A program made the translations under genes and the position numbers. Positions 26,368-35,323 of a stretch of 64,000 bases of DNA are shown here, in pieces (position 1 is the stretch's first letter; every line of letters begins with the position of its first letter). Under the pieces are notes generated by a model. It was not told where the DNA came from, made no database searches, and saw only the letters and a program-made list of their open reading frames with translations. The DNA is taken from positions 437,930-501,929 of the forward strand of contig NZ_JAKCWP010000002.1 of NCBI RefSeq assembly GCF_028767125.1. Direction: 5' to 3'. This stretch comes from Chelativorans sp. YIM 93263. Lineage in GTDB: Bacteria; Pseudomonadota; Alphaproteobacteria; Rhizobiales; Rhizobiaceae.

Positions 26368-26799
26368 ATGTCCAAGTCCGTAACCATCCAGTTCCCACGC
26401 GTATTCCCCACGTTTCGATACCGCGATCCGGCAGCGATGATCGACTGGCTTGTTCGCGCGTTCGGCTTCTCGGTCCATGCGCGATATGGCGAGGGCGGTA
26501 AGGTCGCTCACGCGGAACTTGCGCTTGGCTCTTCCATCATCATACTCGGGCAGGCATCGGAGGACAGTTTTGGTGCAATGGTCGGCGAGCCCGGCCAGAA
26601 CGGTGGAAAGTCCATCTATATCGCCGTCGAGCGGTTCGACGTCACATACGACCAGGCGGTCAAGGCCGGAGCCGAAATCCTGGAGGAACCGGTCGACCGC
26701 GACTATGGCAGCCGCGAATTCATCTGCCGCGATCCCGAGGGCAATATCTGGACAATCGGCACCTACTGGCCGAAAGCGCATGAGGCGCCGGAGGAATAG
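26368..26799 (+). CDS. VOC-superfamily (glyoxalase/bleomycin-resistance-like) protein
   Basis: 143 residues. One vicinal-oxygen-chelate beta-alpha-beta-beta-beta unit pair: FPTFRYRDPAAMIDWLVRAFGF at the start and RDPEGNIWTIGTY at the end, with a Glu/His-type metal-site pattern only partly obvious. A strong CAGGAGGAG ribosome site precedes the ATG. It belongs to the PhnB-like group; the substrate is unknown. Confidence 0.8.
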   Translation: MSKSVTIQFPRVFPTFRYRDPAAMIDWLVRAFGFSVHARYGEGGKVAHAELALGSSIIILGQASEDSFGAMVGEPGQNGGKSIYIAVERFDVTYDQAVKAGAEILEEPVDRDYGSREFICRDPEGNIWTIGTYWPKAHEAPEE

Positions 26800-26900
26800 A
26801 CCGCCGTGCCGCCTTGCGCACACCGGCTTTGTCCAAGCACGCATTGCGCGCGCTCTCCAATGCACTAAACTGATATGCGGAGGAAGTTTGGGAGGATGCC

Positions 26901-28070
26901 ATGGATGCCCTCATCGAGAGCGACAGCGCTCAGTTCGAGTTGAATCCGGACCAGCGCGCGATCCAGGACATGACGCGGAGTTTCGCGGCCGATCATGTAG
27001 CCCCGTTAGCGCTGGAATGGGATGAGAAAAAACATTTCCCGGTCAATGTCATCCGCGAGACGGGTCCGCTCGGCTTTGGTGGCATTTATTGCGGGGAAGA
27101 CGTCGGGGGCTCGGCTCTCGGACGGCTGGATGCTGTGCTTATCTTCGAGGCTCTAGCAGCCGCTTGCCCTGGCTTTTCCTCCTACATTTCCATCCATAAT
27201 ATGGTCGCCTGGATGATCGACAGTTTCGGTAGCGAGGACCAGCGCCAGCGTTTCCTGCCGAAGCTGACCTCGATGGAGTGGCTCTCCAGCTATTGCCTTA
27301 CCGAGCCCGGATCCGGCTCGGACGCCGCCGCCCTCAAAACCAAAGCCGTGAAAAATGGCGATCATTACGTCTTGAACGGAACAAAACAGTTCATCTCCGG
27401 CGCCGGCGAAACGGATATCTACCTCGTCATGGTGCGCACGGGCGAGGATGGGCCGCGCGGCGTCTCGACACTGCTCGTCCCGAAGGATGCGCCCGGCCTC
27501 TCCTTCGGACCTCTGGAGAAGAAAATGGGCTGGCACATGCAGCCCACCCGCCAGGTCGTCTTCGAGGATTGCCGTGTGCCCGCCGAAAACCTTCTCAGCA
27601 GTGAGGGTGAAGGCTTCCGAATCGCGATGGCCGGCCTCGACGGTGGCCGCTTGAACATTGCCGCCTGCTCGCTCGGCGGGGCACAGGCCGCGCATGAGAA
27701 AGCCCTAGCCTACACGGCCGAGCGGCAAGCCTTCGGCCAGCCGGTCAATCGCTTCCAGGCCCTGCAATTCAAGCTGGCCGACATGGAAACGAACCTGAAC
27801 GCCTCGCGTGTGCTTCTTTACACCGCCGCTTCCAAGCTGGACGCCAAGTCACCCGATGCCTCCAAATGGTCGGCCATGGCCAAGCGCTTCGTCACGGACA
27901 CCTGCTTCGATGTCGCCAACGACGCGCTCCAGCTTCATGGCGGCTACGGATATCTGCAGGATTACGGGCTGGAGAAGCTGGTGCGCGACCTGCGCGTACA
28001 TCAGATACTGGAAGGCACGAACGAGATCATGCGCCTGATCATCGCGCGGCATTTGGTGGGAAAACAGTAA
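26901..28070 (+). CDS. Acyl-CoA dehydrogenase, probably isobutyryl-CoA dehydrogenase
   Basis: 389 residues. FAD enzyme that introduces an alpha,beta double bond into acyl-CoA. Signatures: CLTEPGSGSDAAALKT, the FAD loop AERQAFGQPV and the catalytic Glu371 in ILEGTNEIMR. The 3-hydroxyisobutyrate dehydrogenase gene 111 bases downstream places it in valine breakdown, hence isobutyryl-CoA (ACAD8-like) as the likely substrate. 2-Methylbutyryl-CoA is an alternative. Confidence 0.9.
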   Translation: MDALIESDSAQFELNPDQRAIQDMTRSFAADHVAPLALEWDEKKHFPVNVIRETGPLGFGGIYCGEDVGGSALGRLDAVLIFEALAAACPGFSSYISIHNMVAWMIDSFGSEDQRQRFLPKLTSMEWLSSYCLTEPGSGSDAAALKTKAVKNGDHYVLNGTKQFISGAGETDIYLVMVRTGEDGPRGVSTLLVPKDAPGLSFGPLEKKMGWHMQPTRQVVFEDCRVPAENLLSSEGEGFRIAMAGLDGGRLNIAACSLGGAQAAHEKALAYTAERQAFGQPVNRFQALQFKLADMETNLNASRVLLYTAASKLDAKSPDASKWSAMAKRFVTDTCFDVANDALQLHGGYGYLQDYGLEKLVRDLRVHQILEGTNEIMRLIIARHLVGKQ

Positions 28071-28181
28071 GGCGATAGGGCAGCAGTGGTTTTGATACGC
28101 TCAGCGATGGGGTCGTCCCTCACCCTTTATTCCCCCTAACGCCCAATTGCCATACTGCCATTCATCGGGAGGAGAACCAAA

Positions 28182-29069
28182 ATGACCACCACCGCCTTCA
28201 TCGGCCTCGGCAATATGGGAATTCCCATGGCGGCCAATCTGATCAAGGCCGGGCATGAGGTGCACGGCTTCGATCTCGTCGCCACCAATCTGGAGAAGGC
28301 TGAAGCAAGCGGCGTCAAGCCGGCCGCAAGCGCGGCCGCGGCTATCGAACGCGCGGAGGTGGTTATCACCATGCTTCCGGCGGGTAAGCACGTCCTGTCG
28401 GTCTATGAAGATATCGCGCCGAAGGCAACCAGGGGCACGCTCTTCATCGACTCCTCAACCATCGACGTGGATTCGTCGCGCAAAGCCCACGATATTGCCG
28501 CCGAACACGGCCTGCTGTCGATAGATGCTCCTGTGTCCGGCGGTGTCGGCGGCGCGGAGGCCGGTACGCTGACCTTTATGGCCGGCGGTTCCGAGGCGGC
28601 CTTCGTCAAGGCCGAACCGATCCTTCAGCCCATGGCGGGCCGCGTCGTCCATTGCGGCGATGGCGGGGCCGGTCAGGCGGCCAAGATCTGCAACAATATG
28701 ATTCTCGGCATCTCAATGATCGGCGTGGGAGAAGCCTTCGTCCTGGCCGAAAAGCTCGGCCTTTCGCATCAGGCGCTCTTCGATGTCGCCTCCACGTCCT
28801 CCGGGCAGTGCTGGTCGCTCACCACCTACTGCCCGGTTCCGGGGCCGGTGCCCACCTCCCCTGCCAATCGGGATTACCAGCCGGGCTTTGCCGCCGCCCT
28901 GATGCTAAAGGATTTGCGCCTTGCCCAGGAAGCGGCCCAGAACAACGGCGCGGCAACCCCGCTGGGCGCGGAAGCAGCACAACTCTATGCGCTGTTCGAG
29001 ACAATGGGCAACGGCGACAAGGATTTCTCCGCCATCATCAATTTCCTCCGGGGAGCGGCCGGAAAATAA
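28182..29069 (+). CDS. mmsB: 3-hydroxyisobutyrate dehydrogenase
   Basis: 295 residues. NAD-dependent oxidation of 3-hydroxyisobutyrate to methylmalonate semialdehyde in valine catabolism. The N-terminal Rossmann motif is FIGLGNMGIPMAANL, the substrate motif DAPVSGGVGGAEAGTL and the catalytic Lys168 in AGQAAKICNN. A GGGAGGAG-type ribosome site precedes the ATG. Partner of the acyl-CoA dehydrogenase upstream. The same fold serves tartronate semialdehyde reductase, but the context favours valine. Confidence 0.92.
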   Translation: MTTTAFIGLGNMGIPMAANLIKAGHEVHGFDLVATNLEKAEASGVKPAASAAAAIERAEVVITMLPAGKHVLSVYEDIAPKATRGTLFIDSSTIDVDSSRKAHDIAAEHGLLSIDAPVSGGVGGAEAGTLTFMAGGSEAAFVKAEPILQPMAGRVVHCGDGGAGQAAKICNNMILGISMIGVGEAFVLAEKLGLSHQALFDVASTSSGQCWSLTTYCPVPGPVPTSPANRDYQPGFAAALMLKDLRLAQEAAQNNGAATPLGAEAAQLYALFETMGNGDKDFSAIINFLRGAAGK

Positions 29070-29271
29070 CCAGAAGCGCCGCCACAAAAAAATCCCGAAG
29101 TTAAGCTTTGTTCAAGATCTTGCTAACCTCCCGGTAACCATGTCCGGGTAAAACGGAAAACGAGGCGGATGTCACGGCCTCCAGGCTCCGGATCAGGTCT
29201 CGCGTACCGGAGTGGCCGCCCTCGCAAGCGTTGCGTATTCCCGCGAGGGCGACAGTGACGGCGTTTTGATC

Positions 29272-29302
29272 ACCGCGTTTCTCCCCGGAGAGCGCGGTTT
29301 TC
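29272..29302 (+). terminator. Probable terminator downstream of mmsB
   Basis: ACCGCG at 29272-29277 pairs with CGCGGT at 29293-29298, with an inner CTCC/GGAG stem, followed by TTTTC. A second hairpin (29217-29225 with 29243-29251) precedes it. The distance of about 200 bases from mmsB lowers confidence. Confidence 0.45.
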
Positions 29303-29307
29303 AGCAT

Positions 29308-30693
29308 TCAGCCCCTCGATTTATGCTGATCCTGCTCCGCCCGGTCCAGAGCTGCGACAATCCGGTCGCACGCCAGATCGATCGTCTCGCACGTCCAGAT
29401 CAGCGGTGGGGAGAGGATCATTGTGTCGCCGACAGCCCGCATCATCAGCCCGTCCTCGATGGCATGGTCCCGCACGCTCGTTGCGGCCGCACCTTCCCCG
29501 GGAAAACGCTCGCGTGTTTCCTTATCCGCCACGATCTCGATTGCCCCCATCAGCCCGAAGCTGCGTACCTCGCCCACGATCGGATGATTGGCAATGCGCT
29601 CCTTCAGCGAGTCGGCGAAATATGGTCCAGTCTCCTCGCGAACGCGCTTGATCAGCCCCTCCCGCTCGATGATTTCGAGGTTTTTCAGCGCCACGGCACA
29701 AGCCACGGGATGACCGGAATAGGTGTATCCGTGGAAGAACTCACCGCCCTTCTCCACCAGCGTCGAGGCAATGCGATCGCCTACCAGAAGTGCTGAAAGC
29801 GGCTGATAGCCCGAAGTCAGCGCCTTGGCGGTGCTGATCGTGTCGGCCTCAATACCGATCCTCTGCGCGGCAAACCATTCGCCCGTCCGGCCATAGCCGG
29901 TGATTACCTCGTCGAGCATCAGCAGGACGTCGTATTTACGGCAGATTCGCTGGATTTCCGGCCAGTAACTTTCCGGCGGGATTTTCACGCCCCCCGCACC
30001 CATGACGGGCTCGCCGATGAAGGCAGCGACATTCTCCGGCCCGGCCTCCAGAATTGCGTCTTCCACGGCCTTTGCCGCACGCAGGCCGAAATCATGCTCG
30101 CTCTCACCCGGCTCCTTCAGTTCGAAAGCGTAAGGCGGCATGACATGCGAAATATTTGGCACTGCCCCGTTGAGCTGGCCGTGCATGGCCGCCATTCCAC
30201 CCAGCGACGTGCCTGCGATAGTCGAGCCGTGATAGGCCCACTGGCGTGAGATGATGCGGTTTTTCTCCGGCTTGCCCTCCAGCGCCCAGTAATGCCGCAC
30301 CAGCCTCAAGGCCGTGTCGTTTGTCTCCGAGCCCGACGAGCCGTAGAATACCTGACTGATATTTGCCGGCGCGATCTCCGCCAGCTTCTTTGCCAAGAGA
30401 ACGGGCGACGGCGTGGAGCAGCGGAAGAAAGAATTGTAATAGGGCAACTCCTTCATCTGCTCGTAAGCGACCTCCGCCAGCTCTTCGCGGCCATAGCCGA
30501 CATTCACGCACCAGAGCCCCGCCATGCCGTCGAGGATCTCCTTGCCTTCCGTGTCATAGACGAAGGCCCCGTCGGCGCGGGTGATAATGCGTGAGCCTGC
30601 GGCGCGCAGATCCCTGTGATCGGTAAAAGGATGCAGGTGGTGCGCGGCATCGAAGCCCTGAAGCTGCGCCAGGGAAAAGTTTTGGTAAGCCAT
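29308..30693 (-). CDS. Class III omega-aminotransferase
   Basis: 461 residues, fold-type I PLP enzyme. The PLP Lys290 is in TISTAKALTSGYQP, the Asp261 in LMLDEVITGYGRTGEW, and YGSSGSETNDTALRL binds the cofactor phosphate. Related enzymes move the amino group of beta-alanine, GABA, putrescine or other omega-amines to pyruvate. It is divergent from mttB1 with 341 bases between starts, so it may share regulation with the methylamine/betaine genes. The amine donor is not determinable. Confidence 0.9.
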   Translation of the reverse strand: MAYQNFSLAQLQGFDAAHHLHPFTDHRDLRAAGSRIITRADGAFVYDTEGKEILDGMAGLWCVNVGYGREELAEVAYEQMKELPYYNSFFRCSTPSPVLLAKKLAEIAPANISQVFYGSSGSETNDTALRLVRHYWALEGKPEKNRIISRQWAYHGSTIAGTSLGGMAAMHGQLNGAVPNISHVMPPYAFELKEPGESEHDFGLRAAKAVEDAILEAGPENVAAFIGEPVMGAGGVKIPPESYWPEIQRICRKYDVLLMLDEVITGYGRTGEWFAAQRIGIEADTISTAKALTSGYQPLSALLVGDRIASTLVEKGGEFFHGYTYSGHPVACAVALKNLEIIEREGLIKRVREETGPYFADSLKERIANHPIVGEVRSFGLMGAIEIVADKETRERFPGEGAAATSVRDHAIEDGLMMRAVGDTMILSPPLIWTCETIDLACDRIVAALDRAEQDQHKSRG

Positions 30694-31034
30694 GGAATTA
30701 GAGTCTCCGTTTGAATCGATCTCGCAAGTGCCAAGAGAATCAAACGACGGCTGGCGGCGAATATCCGATCCGCGCGCACAGCCGCAAAAGCTCTGTGTGC
30801 CGCGTGCGTCGCGACACCTTCAAGCTCGGGTAGAGCGGGAAGCTTTTGCCCGGCAGACTCATCATGCGTCGATTAAACCGGATACCGATCCTCCCTTCAA
30901 GCACGACCGTTACTGATTATCCGAAAGCGTCACGAGAATGTCGCTTCTCTTGCGCTTTCCGTCGCCTTGCCCGTGTTGGGCAGCGGCAGAGGGGTTCATC
31001 ATGTCTCCATTCTATAACAGGCACGAGGAAAAAC
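30694..31034. promoter_or_regulatory. Divergent control region between aminotransferase and mttB1
   Basis: 341 bases without a credible gene. It must hold both promoters. A short hairpin TGCCC/GGGCA is present at 30968-30982. A GAGG ribosome site precedes the + strand start at 31035 and a GGAG site precedes the minus start at 30693. I see no clear copy of the palindrome found upstream of bmt. Confidence 0.4.
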
Positions 31035-32612
31035 ATGAACGTTTCCGGCACGCCTGAGAATGCGCAGACTGCGACCAGCCGCCCGCGCCGGGGCGGACGC
31101 GCGGGCAAACGGGGCGCGGGCGCGGGAAGTTTCGAGCAACCGCCCTTCCGCCAGCTTCGCATACCCTTCCCTCCGACGCAGATCGTCTCCGAGGACGAAC
31201 TCGAATCCATTCACCTCGCCTCCTTGCGCGTGCTGAAGGAAATCGGCGTCGACGTACTGCATGACGAAGCGCGCGCCATCATGCGCCGCCATGGCGCCGA
31301 TGTGGACGAGGATACGCAGCGTGTGCGCTTCGACCCCGATATGGTGCTCGAGTTCATTTCCCACTGTCCCGCTGAATACACAGTGCACGCGCGCAATCCC
31401 GCGCATGATCTGCGCGTGGGTGGCGATAACATCATCCTGGCGCAGATGGCCTCCGCGCCGAACTGCTCCGATATGGACGGCGGGCGGCGGCCTGGCAATC
31501 AGGCCGATTTTCGCAATTTCGTGAAGCTCGGGCAGATGCACAACATCGTCCATTGCCTGGGCGGCTATCCGGTGGAGCCGATCGACGTCCATCCCAGCAT
31601 CCGGCATCTGGAGTGTCTGCGCGACATCACCACCCTCACGGACAAGACCTTCCACATCTATTCGCTGGGGCGCGAGCGCAATCTGGATGGCATTGAGATC
31701 GCCCGCATTGCCCGCGGGGTGAGCCGCGAGCAGTTCATCGACGAGCCCTCCTGCTTCACGGTCATCAATACAAACTCGCCGCTCAGGCTCGATATTCCGA
31801 TGATGGAAGGCATCATCCAGATGGCCACCCAAGGCCAGGTGGTGATCGTCACGCCCTTCACACTCGCCGGCGCAATGGCGCCTGTTACCATTGCCGGCGC
31901 CCTGGTCGAGCAAAACGCCGAGGCGCTCGCCGCACTTGCCTTCTCGCAAATGGTGCGGAAAGGCGCACCCGTTGGCTATGGCGGCTTCACATCGAACGTA
32001 GATATGCGCTCCGGTGCTCCCGCTTTCGGCACACCGGAATATATGAAGGCGCAGCTTATCGGCGGACAACTCGCCCGCCGCTATAAGATCCCCTACCGCA
32101 GCTCCAACGTCTGCGCGGCCAACACGGTGGATGCTCAAGCCGCCTATGAGAGCGTGTTCTCGCTCTGGGGCTGCATTCAGGGCCACACAAACTTGATGAA
32201 GCATGCCGCTGGCTGGCTAGAGGGCGGACTGTGCTGTTCCTATGAAAAAATGATGCTCGATTTCGAACTTCTACAGATGGTCGCCGAGTTCCTGACGCCC
32301 CTCGACCTTTCGGAAGACGCGCTTGGGGTCGAGGCCATACGCGAGGTCGGGCCGGGCAGCCACTTCTTCGGCTCGCAGCACACGCAGGCGCGCTACAAAA
32401 CGGCGTTTTACTCCCCCATGATCTCCGATTGGCGCAATTATGAGAGCTGGGCACAAGCTGGTGCCCCGACCTCCATAGAACATGCGAACCGCCTCTGGAA
32501 GGAGCGGCTGGCCCTCTACGAGGAACCGCCCATGGAAGAGGCTATCCGCGATGAACTTAACGAATTCGTCGAACGCCGCACCCGCGAAGGCGGGGCGCCG
32601 ACGGATTTTTAA
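31035..32612 (+). CDS. MttB-family (trimethylamine/betaine methyltransferase-like) protein 1, non-pyrrolysine
   Basis: 525 residues. MttB-family TIM-barrel methyltransferases move a methyl group from a quaternary or tertiary amine to the cobalt of a corrinoid protein. Residues about 15-35 form an Arg/Gly-rich segment (PRRGGRAGKRGAGAG). The barrel follows from about 50, with VHARNPAHDLRVGG, ITPFTLAGAMAPVTIAGAL-type text and HAAGWLEGGL. No in-frame amber codon is present, so it is not the pyrrolysine TMA enzyme; glycine betaine (MtgB), proline betaine or carnitine types are closer. The ATG at 31035 follows GAGG. A DMGDH-like gene follows at 102 bases. The substrate is unproven. Confidence 0.88.
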   Translation: MNVSGTPENAQTATSRPRRGGRAGKRGAGAGSFEQPPFRQLRIPFPPTQIVSEDELESIHLASLRVLKEIGVDVLHDEARAIMRRHGADVDEDTQRVRFDPDMVLEFISHCPAEYTVHARNPAHDLRVGGDNIILAQMASAPNCSDMDGGRRPGNQADFRNFVKLGQMHNIVHCLGGYPVEPIDVHPSIRHLECLRDITTLTDKTFHIYSLGRERNLDGIEIARIARGVSREQFIDEPSCFTVINTNSPLRLDIPMMEGIIQMATQGQVVIVTPFTLAGAMAPVTIAGALVEQNAEALAALAFSQMVRKGAPVGYGGFTSNVDMRSGAPAFGTPEYMKAQLIGGQLARRYKIPYRSSNVCAANTVDAQAAYESVFSLWGCIQGHTNLMKHAAGWLEGGLCCSYEKMMLDFELLQMVAEFLTPLDLSEDALGVEAIREVGPGSHFFGSQHTQARYKTAFYSPMISDWRNYESWAQAGAPTSIEHANRLWKERLALYEEPPMEEAIRDELNEFVERRTREGGAPTDF

Positions 32613-32714
32613 AGATGGTGATGTGGGACGGCCGTTTGGCCGAAGATGGTTCAGCGCCTGACTTGCGCTTCGTTTATCTCCGGAATCAAAATCTTCAGAA
32701 GCGGAAATAACCCC

Positions 32715-35306
32715 ATGAGAACCCAAGCAAAAGCGGTGGTCATCGGCGGCGGCGTAGTTGGATGCTCGGTGCTTTATCATTTGGCCCGCGCCGGCTGGAC
32801 AGATGTGCTTCTCATCGAGCGCTCGGAGCTGACCTCCGGTTCGTCGTGGCATGCAGCCGGCGGGTTTCACACGCTGAACGGCGATCCGAACGTGGCCAAA
32901 CTGCAGGCCTATACGGTGCAGCTCTACAAGGAGATCGAGGAGTTGTCAGGTCAGTCCTGCGGACTGCACTTGACGGGCGGCGTGATGATGGCCGACAGCC
33001 CGGAGCGCATGGACTTCCTGCGCCTCGTCCACGCCAAAGGGCGCTATCTCGGCATGGAGACCGAGCTGATCACTCCATCCGAGGCCAAGTCCATGTTCCC
33101 GCTCATGGACGAGAGCCACTTCGTCGGCGCCCTATGGGATCCGGTGGAAGGCCATCTCGACCCCTCTGGTACTACCCATGCCTACGCCAGGGCGGCGCGC
33201 AAGCTGGGCGCCGAGATCGAGCTTCGCAACAGAGTGATCGAAATCACGCAAAAACCGGACGGCACCTGGAATGTGGTGACCGAAAAAGGCACAGTGAAAG
33301 CGGAGCACGTGGTCAATTGCGGTGGTCTGTGGGGCCGCGAGGTAGGCCGCATGGTGGGGCTTGAACTGCCGCTTCTGGCCATGGAGCACATGTATCTGCT
33401 CACGGAGCCCATGCCGGAAGTGGAGGAGTTCAACCGCTCAACCGGCCGCGAGCTGATAGGCGTGATCGACTTCAAGGGCGAGATTTACACGCGCCAGGAG
33501 CGTAACGGCGTCCTGCTCGGCACCTACGAAAAAGCCTGCAAACCCTGGTCGCCGGTCGACACGCCCTGGGATTTCGGCCACGAACTGCTCCAGCCCGACA
33601 TCGACCGTATCGCCCCTTCGCTGGAGGTCGGCTTCCGCCACTTCCCCGCGCTGGAAAACGCCGGGATCAAGCAGGTCATCAACGGCCCCTTCACCTTCGC
33701 CCCGGACGGCAATCCGCTGGTCGGTCCCGTCCAGGGCCTGACCAATTTCTGGTGTGCCTGCGCGGTCATGGCCGGCTTCAGCCAGGGCGGCGGCGTGGGG
33801 CTGGCGCTGGCGAACTGGATGGTAGATGGCGATCCGGGCTTCGACATCTGGGGCATGGATGTGGCCCGCTTCGGCGAATGGGCGACCCTGCGTTACACCA
33901 ACGCCAAGGTCCGCGAAAACTACTCGCGACGCTTCTCCATCCGCTTCCCCAACGAGGAGCTCCCCGCCGCCCGGCCAGCACAGACGACGCCGCTCTACGA
34001 CGTGATGGTGCGCGACAACAATGCCGTGATGGGTGACAGCTGGGGCTTGGAAACACCTCTCTGGTTCGCGCCCAAAGGCACCGAGGCCCAGGACGTCGTC
34101 TCCTTCCACCGCTCGAACGATTTTGAGCATGTCGGGAACGAGGTGCGTGCCGTCAGGAATGGTGTTGGCGTGACCGAAATCGCCAACTTCGCCAAATACG
34201 AAGTCACCGGCACAGGCGCGGAAGCCTTTCTCAATCGCCTCATGACCAACCGCATGCCGAAGGCCGGGCGCATTGTTCTGTCGCCCATGCTCAACCAGTT
34301 CGGCAAGCTGATCGGCGACTTCACAATAGCGAAGGCCGGCAACGACCGCTTTATGATGTGGGGCTCTTCCGCGGCGCAAATCTATCATATGCGCTGGTTT
34401 GAAACACACATGCCGGCTGACGGCTCCATACGCATCCACCGTTTCGACCAGACGCTCGTCGGCCTTTCCATCGCCGGGCCGAAATCTCGCGCGGTGCTTG
34501 AAAAGCTCACCGATGCCGATGTTTCGAAGGAAGCTTTCCGCTTCATGGACTTCCGCGAGTTGGATGTGGCGGGCGCGCCGTGTATGGTCAATCGCCTCAG
34601 TTATACCGGCGATCTCGGTTACGAGATCTGGATGCCGCCGGCCTATCAGCGCCGGGTCTACGAGAACATCAAGGACGCGGGCGCAGAGTTCGGCATCGTC
34701 GACTTCGGCATGCGCGCGCTGCTTGCCATGCGGCTGGAGAAAAATTTCCCCACCTGGTTCCGCGAACTGCGTCCGATCTACGGCCCGTTCGAAGGGGCTA
34801 TGGAGCGCTTCGTCCGCCTTGAGAAGAATGATTTCATAGGGCGCGATGCGGCGCTCAAGGAACGAACTGAAGGCCCAAAGATCTGCCGCGTCTCCTTCGT
34901 CGTGGACGCACTGGATGCCGACGTAATGGGTGACGAGCCGATCTGGGCAAAGGTCGGTGATCGGGATTTCGGCACGGTCGAAAAGCCGCATGGCTACGGA
35001 GCATCAAGGTTTGGCGCCGACCGATCCCCTCTGTCCGCTGAGCGAACATCTCTCTCTCATGAGGAGAGAGACGCCTCCGCGATCCTCGGCATCACCGACG
35101 GAGAGTGGCGCGTCGTGGGCTGGATCACCTCAGGTGGCTACGGCCATTTCGTCAAACAATCCCTCGCCCAGGGCTACGTCCCGGCGGGATTGGCAGAGGA
35201 CGAAAGCGAAGACCTGTTCGAGATTGAAATTCTTGGTCAGCGCCGTCGTGCCCGTATTACGGTCGAGCCGCCCTTCGATCCGAATGGAGAGCGGATGCGG
35301 GGATAG
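32715..35306 (+). CDS. FAD-dependent dimethylglycine/sarcosine dehydrogenase-like protein with GcvT domain
   Basis: 863 residues. An N-terminal DAO-type FAD domain (GGGVVG at 11-16, covalent-FAD-type His46 in SSWHAAGGFH) is followed by a linker and a folate-binding aminomethyltransferase (GcvT) domain from about 440. Such enzymes oxidise dimethylglycine or sarcosine and pass the methyl carbon to tetrahydrofolate or release formaldehyde. It follows mttB1, so betaine to dimethylglycine to sarcosine is a natural sequence. Residues about 763-792 look foreign: they are encoded by a palindromic repeat inserted in frame. The ATG at 32715 begins the FAD motif. Confidence 0.9.
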   Translation: MRTQAKAVVIGGGVVGCSVLYHLARAGWTDVLLIERSELTSGSSWHAAGGFHTLNGDPNVAKLQAYTVQLYKEIEELSGQSCGLHLTGGVMMADSPERMDFLRLVHAKGRYLGMETELITPSEAKSMFPLMDESHFVGALWDPVEGHLDPSGTTHAYARAARKLGAEIELRNRVIEITQKPDGTWNVVTEKGTVKAEHVVNCGGLWGREVGRMVGLELPLLAMEHMYLLTEPMPEVEEFNRSTGRELIGVIDFKGEIYTRQERNGVLLGTYEKACKPWSPVDTPWDFGHELLQPDIDRIAPSLEVGFRHFPALENAGIKQVINGPFTFAPDGNPLVGPVQGLTNFWCACAVMAGFSQGGGVGLALANWMVDGDPGFDIWGMDVARFGEWATLRYTNAKVRENYSRRFSIRFPNEELPAARPAQTTPLYDVMVRDNNAVMGDSWGLETPLWFAPKGTEAQDVVSFHRSNDFEHVGNEVRAVRNGVGVTEIANFAKYEVTGTGAEAFLNRLMTNRMPKAGRIVLSPMLNQFGKLIGDFTIAKAGNDRFMMWGSSAAQIYHMRWFETHMPADGSIRIHRFDQTLVGLSIAGPKSRAVLEKLTDADVSKEAFRFMDFRELDVAGAPCMVNRLSYTGDLGYEIWMPPAYQRRVYENIKDAGAEFGIVDFGMRALLAMRLEKNFPTWFRELRPIYGPFEGAMERFVRLEKNDFIGRDAALKERTEGPKICRVSFVVDALDADVMGDEPIWAKVGDRDFGTVEKPHGYGASRFGADRSPLSAERTSLSHEERDASAILGITDGEWRVVGWITSGGYGHFVKQSLAQGYVPAGLAEDESEDLFEIEILGQRRRARITVEPPFDPNGERMRG
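35021..35072. repeat. Palindromic repeat inserted in frame in a coding region
   Basis: CCCCTCTGTCCGCTGAGCG-like text is followed by a CTCTCTCTCATGAGGAGAGAG-type inverted repeat (35050-35070, described by position). It resembles the repeat at 21131-21185. The frame stays open through it. Confidence 0.6.
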
Positions 35307-35323
35307 CCCCTCCAACTACAATG

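Noticed and set aside
31035-32612. Possible pyrrolysine-type TMA methyltransferase
   Set aside because: The frame is open without an internal amber codon, and the same holds for 39351-40979, so neither is the pyrrolysine enzyme.
33438-34991. A 517-codon minus-strand frame opposite the DMGDH-like gene
   Set aside because: Antisense shadow; the + strand protein carries clear FAD and GcvT motifs.
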